A stretch of 5,898 nucleotides of DNA from Rhodobiaceae bacterium. GTDB lineage: Bacteria; Pseudomonadota; Alphaproteobacteria; Parvibaculales; Parvibaculaceae. The DNA lies in contig NVSO02000240.1 of the NCBI GenBank assembly GCA_002401305.2, positions 1 through 5,898 on the forward strand. The letters run 5' to 3'. The position numbers and the translations under genes are program-made. Numbering within the stretch: the first letter of the stretch is position 1; each line of letters begins with the position of its first letter. Positions 1 to 5,898 of this stretch are shown here, piece by piece. The notes under the pieces are model-generated. The model saw only the letters and a program-made list of their open reading frames with translations. It did not search any database and was not told the DNA's origin.

Positions 1-30
1 GGCACATCACTGAGCCCGCAGAAAGCTTGA

Positions 31-1383
31 TTAGAATTTCTGGGAACCGTTCCCGAATTCTGGATAGGCCTCAAGACCAATTTCGGCCTTATCGAGACCC
101 ATGATCTCTTCTTCAACTGTTGCCCGGATGCCGATGGTAAAGCGTAGAGCCAGCCAAAGAGCAAAGGTTGTGATCACAACGAATGCACCGATTGACGCAA
201 CGCCAACACCTTGCATGTAGAAGGTCGCGCCACTGTTCGTCAACGGAACAGCCATTGTGCCCCAGATGCCGCAGAACAAGTGAACTGGGATCGCACCCAC
301 AACATCATCGATTTTGAGCTTATCGAGCATTGGCACTGCCAAGACGACGATTGCGCCACCGATACCACCGATCATGGCAGCCATGCCAAGGGACGGTGTA
401 AGGGGTTCAGCGGTGATGGACACAAGACCGGCCAATGCGCCGTTCAAAGCCATTGTTACGTCTACTTTAGAGTAAAGCAGTTGGGTCAGAACCATTGCCG
501 CAACAACACCGGCTGCAGCAGCCATGTTGGTGTTGATGAAGATGTTGGATACGTCGATGGCATTGCCAGCAGACCCAAGGGCGAGTTGTGATGCGCCATT
601 AAAGCCGAACCAACCGAGCCATAGGATGAATGTACCCAAGGTTGCCAAAGGAATGGAAGAACCAGGCATTACAGTGATTTGACCGTTTTCGCCGTATTTG
701 CCGTAACGAGCGCCCAAAACGATGGCACCGGTAAGAGCTGCCCAACCACCAACAGAGTGGACGATTGAAGAACCAGCAAAGTCAGAGAAGCCAGCATCAG
801 ACAACCAGCCAGCGCCCCATGTCCAAGAGCCTTGGATTGGGTAAATCACAGCTGTCAAAACAACCACGAAGATTAGGAAAGGCCAAAGCTTGAGGCGTTC
901 AGCCAATGCGCCTGAAACGATTGAAGCTGTTGCGGCCACGAAGACCATTTGGAAGAACCAATCGGACGACGCAGCGTAACCGCCACCGTCGCCGAATGAG
1001 CCGGCCAATGCGTCTGCGTCACCCGCTTCTGGTGTCCAGAGTGACAGTGTGCCAATGAAGCCATCAGCGTCAACGCCCATATACATCAAGTTGTAACCAA
1101 CGAGGTAGTACATGATGCCCGCAATAGAGTAGAGGGCGATGTTTTTGGTACATTGCATCGCAACGTTTTTAGAACGCACGAGGCCCGCTTCAAGCATGGC
1201 AAAGCCTGCAGCCATAAACATGACCAAGAAGCCGCCAATTAGGAAGAGGAGGGTGTTAAAAATATAGGATGTTTCATCGTCGCCCAATGCAAACGGTTCG
1301 TCCGCAGCAAAGGCCGGCGCGGCCATAAGAGCGATAGCAGCAACGCTGGCGCCCGTGACCTTAAGTAAATTTGATGCTCTCAT
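31..1383 (-). CDS. amtB: Ammonium transporter (Amt/MEP/Rh family)
   Basis: This encodes an inner-membrane ammonium channel of 450 residues that takes up ammonium/ammonia when nitrogen is limiting. The N-terminus is a signal peptide (MRASNLL, then a hydrophobic stretch ending AAPAFA before ADEP), typical of proteobacterial AmtB. About eleven membrane segments follow. Family landmarks visible from the ATG are the conserved Asp201 in SDFAG, the first pore histidine His209 in IVHSVGG, the second pore histidine His368 in HLFCGIWG, and the cytoplasmic tail (residues about 417-440) with the EEEIMGLD pattern that contacts PII proteins. I chose ATG at 1383 because AAGGAG sits 8 bases before it. A GTG three codons upstream (1392) is in frame but overlaps that Shine-Dalgarno sequence, so it is an unlikely start. 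It lies 12 bases downstream of glnK in the same orientation, so the two are almost certainly one operon. Confidence 0.97.
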   Translation of the reverse strand: MRASNLLKVTGASVAAIALMAAPAFAADEPFALGDDETSYIFNTLLFLIGGFLVMFMAAGFAMLEAGLVRSKNVAMQCTKNIALYSIAGIMYYLVGYNLMYMGVDADGFIGTLSLWTPEAGDADALAGSFGDGGGYAASSDWFFQMVFVAATASIVSGALAERLKLWPFLIFVVVLTAVIYPIQGSWTWGAGWLSDAGFSDFAGSSIVHSVGGWAALTGAIVLGARYGKYGENGQITVMPGSSIPLATLGTFILWLGWFGFNGASQLALGSAGNAIDVSNIFINTNMAAAAGVVAAMVLTQLLYSKVDVTMALNGALAGLVSITAEPLTPSLGMAAMIGGIGGAIVVLAVPMLDKLKIDDVVGAIPVHLFCGIWGTMAVPLTNSGATFYMQGVGVASIGAFVVITTFALWLALRFTIGIRATVEEEIMGLDKAEIGLEAYPEFGNGSQKF

Positions 1384-1391
1384 TCGTAGCA

Positions 1392-1395
1392 CTCC

Positions 1396-1397
<2 letters not shown>
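1392..1397 (-). promoter_or_regulatory. Ribosome binding site of amtB
   Basis: AAGGAG on the minus strand lies 8 bases before the ATG at 1383 and overlaps the glnK stop codon (1396-1398). Its position rules in favour of the ATG over the in-frame GTG at 1392. The overlap with the upstream stop codon suggests translational coupling between glnK and amtB. Confidence 0.85.
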
Positions 1398-1746
<349 letters not shown>

Positions 1747-1758
1747 TTAGTTTCATCG

Positions 1759-1824
1759 GTTCGATTGGACGCGCATTGCTGGAACTACGGTTTTGCAATT
1801 TGCAATTTGCGCGATTGATCGAAC
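1759..1824. repeat. Long imperfect inverted repeat in the glnK leader or operator
   Basis: GTTCGAT (1759-1765) is the reverse complement of ATCGAAC (1818-1824), and CGCGCA (1770-1775) of TGCGCG (1808-1813). The two arm pairs are separated by four bases on each side. A further TTGC/GCAA pairing (1776-1779 with 1802-1805) extends the stem past a two-base bulge, leaving a 22-base loop. On the minus strand, which is the glnK transcript, the four-base spacers form a 4x4 internal loop. On the plus strand three of those four positions can form G-U pairs. The element ends 24 bases before the glnK start. It could be a leader RNA structure or a protein-binding operator; the sequence alone does not decide. 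Confidence 0.5.
1792..1812. repeat. Short tandem 7-base repeat TTTGCAA
   Basis: TTTGCAA occurs twice in direct tandem (1792-1798 and 1799-1805), followed by a diverged third unit TTTGCGC (1806-1812). The third unit merges into the right arm of the surrounding inverted repeat. This may be a short slippage-prone array or part of a binding site. Confidence 0.6.
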
Positions 1825-1842
1825 TTTCCACCTAGGTCTTCT

Positions 1843-1857
1843 TCAAAAGTCATGCCG
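1843..1857 (-). promoter_or_regulatory. Weak sigma-54-like promoter match upstream of glnK
   Basis: The minus strand reads CGGCATGACTTTTGA, against the sigma-54 consensus TGGCACG-N4-TTGC. The -24 GG and the ten-base spacing fit, but the -12 GC is GA, and this is normally a nearly invariant position. If real, transcription would start near 1832 and the whole 1759-1824 dyad would lie in the glnK leader. glnK-amtB operons are often sigma-54 dependent, which is the only outside support. Confidence 0.2.
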
Positions 1858-1942
1858 GAATCGGGTAAACGCTCAAACCATTGATTTTATTTGCCTATTC
1901 TCTTTTTGTTCTGTGAAGACCGCGTTTTAGGTTATTTGTACC

Positions 1943-2008
1943 TGCCCAAAAAATAGCCTCATACAAAACAATGCTTAAAAAATAGGCTAAATGAATCGTC
2001 ATTGGGCA
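1943..2008. repeat. Nested inverted repeats with an AAAAAATAG direct repeat
   Basis: The outer arms TGCCCAA (1943-1949) and TTGGGCA (2002-2008) are perfect reverse complements. Nested inside are TAGCCT (1954-1959) and AGGCTA (1984-1989). AAAAAATAG also occurs as a direct repeat 29 bases apart (1948-1956 and 1977-1985). The apical loop is 24 bases and the internal loop is asymmetric (4 and 12 bases), so as an RNA fold it would be modest. It may be an operator or chance in A+T-rich DNA. Confidence 0.35.
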
Positions 2009-2152
2009 TTTGCTATCCGAAGCCGAATTTTCAGAATGAAGAGGGGAGTGCAAAATGGTGAATTTAGAAACTTCGGTTAATACGGAGTAGAGCAACTTGT
2101 TTTGGTTCACCTTCTCGACCGAATTCGCTAGGCTGTCTGCAAATTAAGAGGC

Positions 2153-2171
2153 CTTACCGATCAAAGGTAAG
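2153..2171 (+). promoter_or_regulatory. Small hairpin just upstream of the dehydrogenase ribosome binding site
   Basis: CTTACC (2153-2158) and GGTAAG (2166-2171) form a perfect 6-base inverted repeat around the 7-base loop GATCAAA. It ends two bases before the AGGGAGG ribosome binding site (2174-2180), which is 7 bases before the ATG at 2188. It could be a short operator or a hairpin that affects translation or mRNA stability. There is no U-tract, so it is not a terminator. Confidence 0.4.
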
Positions 2172-2173
2172 AC

Positions 2174-2180
2174 AGGGAGG
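2174..2180 (+). promoter_or_regulatory. Ribosome binding site of the PQQ dehydrogenase
   Basis: AGGGAGG lies 7 bases before the ATG at 2188. This is a strong Shine-Dalgarno sequence and fixes the start of a protein whose N-terminus is longer than usual for its family. Confidence 0.85.
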
Positions 2181-2187
2181 GAAGAGA

Positions 2188-4401
2188 ATGTCAAAAAGAC
2201 AAGTGCCAGTATGGGCAATTGCGGTGAACGCGATTGCTGGCTTGACGATTGCCGCCGTTATTGTAGCGCAGTTTTTAAGCACTCAGGATGATTGTGGCGA
2301 TTGCCAAACCTCGATTGCTGAACCACAAGAGACGGTGTCTAAAGAAGATGGCGTTTCTGAGAAAACTTTTGGCGCGGTCACGAAAGCGCGGTTGTTGGCG
2401 GCTGACGAGGAGCCGGGCAGTTGGATGAGCCATGGGCGTACCTATTCAGAGCAACGTTATTCTCCTTTGAAGGCGGTAACGGCGGACAATGCCCAGAACT
2501 TAAAGTTGGCTTGGTCTTATGACACGGGCACAACGCGGGGGCTGGAGGCGACGTCCTTGGTGGTCGACGGCGTTCTTTATACGACAGGCACCTGGGGCGT
2601 GGTGATTGCGCTGGATGCCAAGACAGGTGAAGAGCTTTGGTCGTTTGATCCAGAAGTGCCCGGAGAATGGGCGCGCTATGGCTGCTGCGATATTGTTAAT
2701 CGCGGTGTTGCTGTCTGGGAAGGCCGGGTTTATTCGGCAAGCTTTGATGGGCGTCTGTTTGCACTGGATGCCAAAACCGGCGAACCAATTTGGGAAGTGA
2801 ATACAATTCCCGGACCGCCTTATACAATCACGGGCGCGCCTCGTGTTGTGAATGGCAAAGTCATTATCGGCAACGGCGGCGCTGAACTTGGTGTGCGCGG
2901 TTACATTACAGCCTATGACGCAATGAGTGGCGAGCAAGTGTGGCGCTTCTATACGGTTCCGGGCGATCCTGCTAAGGGGATGGAATCTGTTGAGCTTGAA
3001 GAAGCTCTGGACACTTGGAAAGGTGGCCGCTGGTGGGAAATTGGCGGCGGTGGTACGGCGTGGGATTCCATGGCGTATGATCCTGAGCTGAATACTCTTT
3101 ATATCGGTGTCGGCAATGGGTCGCCGTGGTCGCGTGAAATTCGCTCACCAGGCGGCGGGGATAACCTTTACCTTTCAACCATTCTTGCATTGGACCCAGA
3201 TACGGGCCGCAAAAAATGGCACTATCAAACAACGCCGGGCGATAATTGGGATTACACTGCTACGCAGCACATTATCTTAGCTGAACTGGAGATTGATGGG
3301 GTTCAGCGTAAAGTTCTCATGCAAGCCCCTAAGAATGGTTTCTTCTATGTGATTGACCGGGAAACCGGAGAGCTGCTTTCTGCTGACCCTTATGTAACGG
3401 TTACATGGGCCAGTCATGTTGATTTAGAAACAGGGCGCCCGGTAGAAAACCCAGCGCAGTATTATAAAGATGGCACGCGGTTTATTTTGCCGTCTGCCAA
3501 TGGCGGGCACAATTGGCATCCCATGGCGTTCAACCAAGATACCGGTCTTGTCTATATTCCTACTCAGGAGATTGCGGGCATCTATGCTTTGACGCCAGAA
3601 TGGACCCTGAAAAAGGAATTCACCGTTCGACCTAATTGGTGGAATGTGGGCCTTGATTGGACGGCTTATATTGATGCCATCAATGAGCTTGGTGAAATCC
3701 CTCTTAATCATGGATATCTCAAAGCTTGGGATCCGGTGAAAAAGGAAGTCCGTTGGGTCGTCGAATATGAAGGCCCGCTTAATGGCGGCGTTTTGACAAC
3801 GGCAGGTAATTTGGTTTTCCAAGGGACTGCGGATGGTCGTTTTATCGCCTTTAACGCTGAAACGGGTGCATTGGTTTGGGAAGCAAATGTGCAAACCGGT
3901 ATTGTTGCTGCTCCGATGACCTATGAGATTGACGGTGAGCAATATGTAGCAGTGATGGCGGGTTGGGGCGGCGTTGGTTTGCCGTCTGGTGACGCACGTC
4001 AAACAGCGGCTGCAAAATATGGCAATGATGGACGCTTGTTGGTCTTCTCCTTAGGCGGTACGGAAACGCTTCCGGACTTGGCGTTGCGGGACTTGTCTAT
4101 TCCAGAGCATGATGAAGTTCAGGCGACGGACGCACAAATTCGCAATGGCGAAATTGAGTACATGGCAATTTGTTCCCTATGCCATGGCGCCTTGGTGGTC
4201 TCTTCGGGTGTGCTTCCGGATTTACGTCGGATGAGCCCAGCAGTGAAAGAGCATTTCCAAGACATCGTGCGCGGTGGCATGTTGAAAGACAATGGCATGG
4301 CAAGCTTTGGAGATTTGCTCACCGAGCAGGATGTGCAGGACATTTACTCCTATGTCATCAAGCGGGCACGTCAAGACAGAGCCTTGATGCAAACGCAATA
4401 A
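2188..4401 (+). CDS. Type II quinohemoprotein alcohol dehydrogenase (PQQ domain plus cytochrome c domain)
   Basis: This 737-residue periplasmic enzyme oxidises alcohols to aldehydes using PQQ and passes electrons to its own heme c. Residues 6-30 are a hydrophobic export segment after Lys3-Arg4, with no clear signal peptidase site, so it may remain as a membrane anchor. A polar linker (31-75) contains Cys36-Gly-Asp-Cys39. The beta-propeller spans about 78-625, with tryptophan-motif repeats such as ALDAKTGEELW (141-151), ALDAKTGEPIW (192-202) and AFNAETGALVW (554-564). Active-site landmarks are Glu120, the vicinal cysteines 166-167, calcium ligands Glu233 and Asn310, catalytic Asp355 in NWDYTATQ, and Lys382. 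Thr357, two residues after the catalytic Asp, indicates a calcium and not a lanthanide enzyme. The C-terminal cytochrome domain has CSLCH (662-666) and probable axial Met704. The substrate cannot be told from sequence; short alcohols, cyclic alcohols and polyvinyl alcohol are all known for this family. No PQQ biosynthesis gene is in view. Confidence 0.95.
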   Translation: MSKRQVPVWAIAVNAIAGLTIAAVIVAQFLSTQDDCGDCQTSIAEPQETVSKEDGVSEKTFGAVTKARLLAADEEPGSWMSHGRTYSEQRYSPLKAVTADNAQNLKLAWSYDTGTTRGLEATSLVVDGVLYTTGTWGVVIALDAKTGEELWSFDPEVPGEWARYGCCDIVNRGVAVWEGRVYSASFDGRLFALDAKTGEPIWEVNTIPGPPYTITGAPRVVNGKVIIGNGGAELGVRGYITAYDAMSGEQVWRFYTVPGDPAKGMESVELEEALDTWKGGRWWEIGGGGTAWDSMAYDPELNTLYIGVGNGSPWSREIRSPGGGDNLYLSTILALDPDTGRKKWHYQTTPGDNWDYTATQHIILAELEIDGVQRKVLMQAPKNGFFYVIDRETGELLSADPYVTVTWASHVDLETGRPVENPAQYYKDGTRFILPSANGGHNWHPMAFNQDTGLVYIPTQEIAGIYALTPEWTLKKEFTVRPNWWNVGLDWTAYIDAINELGEIPLNHGYLKAWDPVKKEVRWVVEYEGPLNGGVLTTAGNLVFQGTADGRFIAFNAETGALVWEANVQTGIVAAPMTYEIDGEQYVAVMAGWGGVGLPSGDARQTAAAKYGNDGRLLVFSLGGTETLPDLALRDLSIPEHDEVQATDAQIRNGEIEYMAICSLCHGALVVSSGVLPDLRRMSPAVKEHFQDIVRGGMLKDNGMASFGDLLTEQDVQDIYSYVIKRARQDRALMQTQ

Positions 4402-4421
4402 AGGTTGGTGCTTTGTAAAAT

Positions 4422-4451
4422 AAAAGCCCCGGAGTAATCCGGGGCTTTTTT
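4422..4451. terminator. Bidirectional intrinsic terminator between convergent genes
   Basis: AAAAGCCCCGGA (4422-4433) and TCCGGGGCTTTT (4438-4449) form a perfect 12-base stem around a GTAA loop. A run of six T follows on the plus strand, and on the minus strand the stem is followed by a T-rich tract. It sits in the 48-base gap between the dehydrogenase and P450 genes and can terminate both. Its right edge touches the P450 stop codon (4450-4452). Confidence 0.95.
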
Positions 4452-5691
4452 ATGCGCCCTGTAGTTTTAAGGGAAGTTTTTGTAACGTTCTAAAAACGGG
4501 TAAGCCACTATAGGTGGGTTGGTCATCCACCAGCGAGATATCGGGGAAGCGTTCTAAGAGAACTGTAAATGCAATACGGCCTTCGAGCCGGGCGAGTTGA
4601 GCGCCTAAGCAGAAGTGCGCCCCATCTCCAAAGCTGATATGTTTTGTGTTCTCTCGTTCAATATCAAACTGTTCTGGATTGGGGAAGCTGGCGGGGTCAT
4701 GATTGGCCGCCAGTAGAGACGCGCAAATTGTTTTTCCCGCCTCCAATTTTTGCCCTTCTTCCATTTGTAAGTCGTGGGGGCAGTGCCGCTGGGTTTCTGT
4801 CGCAGGTGCCGTACACCGCAACATTTCCTCAATCGCATTGGGCATAAGAGCTGGATTGTTTTGAAGCTTTTTCAATTGTTTTGGATTGCTCAAAAGAAGA
4901 TACATGCCGGATGAAATGAGCGATGCGACTGTCAGCGTGCCCGCCGTAAGCAAAAACTTTGTCATCGTCTTGAGCTCTTCGATTGATAGGCGTGCGCCTT
5001 CTTCTTCTGCATTGACCAAGATGGTCAGGAGATCCCCTTTTGGAACGGATCTGCATTCTTGTGCCATATCACCAATATATTCGCTCAGTTTCTTTGCCGC
5101 ATGGTCCATCCGCTTGGTTTGAGACGGTGTTCGCAACGGATCTAAACTCAGAGCAATGTCCTTTCCCCATTGGCAAAATTGCTCATGCTCAGACTTTGGA
5201 ATGCCCAAGATTAACGCAATGACTCGAAAGGGTAATTGTTCGGCAAATTGTGCGACCAGATCAATCTCAGGTTCTTGTGCAAAACCGTCGAGGATTTCAT
5301 GGGTGATGGCGGTAATTCGTTTTTCCCAGGCGTTGATGTTGCGCAGCGAGAAGGCCTGGGCAACGATGGAACGTAAACGGTGATGGTTTGGGTTGTCTTG
5401 AAACAGGATGGCGGGCTCATAATCATTTGACCCATCCGCCGGCATGCCTGTGAGGAGGCGGCTGTAACTTTCAGGCGCGGAGGTTCTAGGATCAGCAAGC
5501 ATGGTTTTGTCTTTAAGGATCGTTCTAAGGTCACTCATTTTGGTTAAAAAATACCGATTGAGTGAGGCGTCATAATAGACTGGGGCGTTTTCTCTCAGAC
5601 GAGTAAGGCGCGGGAGGGGGCTGGTACGAAACTCTTCATCGAGGGCCGTTAATTCAAACCCTGTGGGGAGGGGCGTGTCTTGATCATTCAT
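4450..5691 (-). CDS. Cytochrome P450 (soluble bacterial type) with atypical I helix
   Basis: This encodes a soluble heme-thiolate enzyme of 413 residues, a normal length for bacterial P450s, with no membrane anchor or fused reductase. Numbered from this start: the helix C pattern DNPNHHRLR (99-107) supplies His103 and Arg107 for the heme propionates; the I helix reads TAGTLTVAS (249-257); the ExxR motif is Glu289-Arg292; Arg346 lies in FDIER; and the heme ligand is Cys361 in FGDGAHFCLG (354-363). The I-helix position that is normally Asp or Glu is Leu253, while the neighbouring Thr254 is kept. I chose ATG at 5691 because AGGA lies 8 bases before it. ATG at 5724 (424 residues) is in frame but has no clear ribosome binding site. 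No ferredoxin or ferredoxin reductase gene is in the window, so the electron donor must be encoded elsewhere. Substrate and CYP family are unassigned. The gene is convergent with the alcohol dehydrogenase and not in an operon with it. Confidence 0.94.
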   Translation of the reverse strand: MNDQDTPLPTGFELTALDEEFRTSPLPRLTRLRENAPVYYDASLNRYFLTKMSDLRTILKDKTMLADPRTSAPESYSRLLTGMPADGSNDYEPAILFQDNPNHHRLRSIVAQAFSLRNINAWEKRITAITHEILDGFAQEPEIDLVAQFAEQLPFRVIALILGIPKSEHEQFCQWGKDIALSLDPLRTPSQTKRMDHAAKKLSEYIGDMAQECRSVPKGDLLTILVNAEEEGARLSIEELKTMTKFLLTAGTLTVASLISSGMYLLLSNPKQLKKLQNNPALMPNAIEEMLRCTAPATETQRHCPHDLQMEEGQKLEAGKTICASLLAANHDPASFPNPEQFDIERENTKHISFGDGAHFCLGAQLARLEGRIAFTVLLERFPDISLVDDQPTYSGLPVFRTLQKLPLKLQGA

Positions 5692-5699
5692 CTGTGTCA

Positions 5700-5703
5700 T
5701 CCT
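5700..5703 (-). promoter_or_regulatory. Probable ribosome binding site of the P450 gene
   Basis: AGGA on the minus strand lies 8 bases before the ATG at 5691. The other in-frame ATGs are worse placed: the one at 5700 is immediately next to AGG, and the one at 5724 has only GAAAAG near it. This favours the 413-residue form. Confidence 0.5.
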
Positions 5704-5861
5704 GATAGGGCGGGGGGTGTTCATCGCTTTTCGGTGTCTTTTGGGATATGTCTAACGCAAAGCAGTCACTAGATTTAAGGTGCGTCAAGTTGCGCAGTCT
5801 TTTTGCTCTCTTTGGGCAGGAGTGGGCTGGACTTTAGGAGAAGGGCAGAGGATTTTAAAGT

Positions 5862-5898
5862 ATGATAAATCAAATTAAGTCAGCCAAGCCCAAACAGA
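5862..5898 (+). CDS. Possible start of a divergent gene, cut by the window edge
   Basis: An ATG at 5862 has AGAGGA (5847-5852) 9 bases upstream and opens a frame reading MINQIKSAKPKQ before the window ends. Twelve codons are too few to name a family. A lysine-rich N-terminus followed by a DNA-binding domain is common in TetR-type regulators, which often sit divergently beside catabolic genes, but this is only a guess. The gap to the P450 start is about 170 bases, enough for divergent promoters. Confidence 0.35.
   Translation, partial: MINQIKSAKPKQ

Noticed and set aside
1..30. Terminator for amtB at the left edge
   Set aside because: The minus strand after the stop has a G+C-rich stretch that could be half a stem, but the window ends before a second arm or T-run can be seen.
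211..591. A 126-codon plus-strand frame inside amtB
   Set aside because: It is an antisense shadow of a conserved transporter. The His- and Cys-rich translation reflects the complementary codons.
1895..2110. A 71-codon minus-strand frame in the intergenic region
   Set aside because: It starts with GTG overlapping its only AAGG sequence, has no recognisable domain, and lies in A+T-rich control DNA. I treat it as chance.
2293..2304. CGDC in the dehydrogenase linker as a second heme c site
   Set aside because: Heme c attachment needs CxxCH. The residue after the second Cys is Gln, so it cannot be a normal heme site.
3424..4002. A 192-codon minus-strand frame inside the dehydrogenase gene
   Set aside because: It is antisense to a well-supported PQQ domain. 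Its translation has no family features.

Overview
The window holds four complete genes, the possible first codons of a fifth, and one well-supported terminator. Codon use, moderate GC content and the gene families suggest a Gram-negative proteobacterium. An alphaproteobacterium, possibly marine, is my best guess, but this rests on family resemblance and not on a marker gene.

Left part (1-1750, minus strand): a classic glnK-amtB operon. A PII signal protein (glnK) is followed 12 bases later by an ammonium transporter with a cleavable signal peptide. Together they import ammonium when nitrogen is scarce and shut the channel when it is plentiful. Upstream lies a 453-base divergent control region (1735-2187). 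It carries a long imperfect inverted repeat close to the glnK start, a set of 7-base repeats, a second nested dyad, a poor sigma-54-like promoter match, and a small hairpin just before the next gene's ribosome binding site.

Middle (2188-4401, plus strand): a type II quinohemoprotein alcohol dehydrogenase. A PQQ beta-propeller is fused to a C-terminal cytochrome c domain, and the protein is exported to the periplasm, possibly as a membrane-anchored protein. Its active site has the calcium-type and not the lanthanide-type signature.

Right part (4450-5691, minus strand): a soluble bacterial class cytochrome P450, convergent with the dehydrogenase and sharing a bidirectional terminator with it. 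The acid of the usual acid-alcohol pair in its I helix is replaced by leucine. At the right edge a divergent reading frame with a ribosome binding site begins at 5862 and runs off the window.

The nitrogen operon, the dehydrogenase and the P450 are three separate transcription units. A shared pathway (P450 makes an alcohol, the dehydrogenase oxidises it) is possible but rests only on adjacency. I did not find a clearly new multi-gene system. The points most worth checking are the atypical P450 I helix, the structured glnK leader, and the unusual N-terminal linker of the dehydrogenase.
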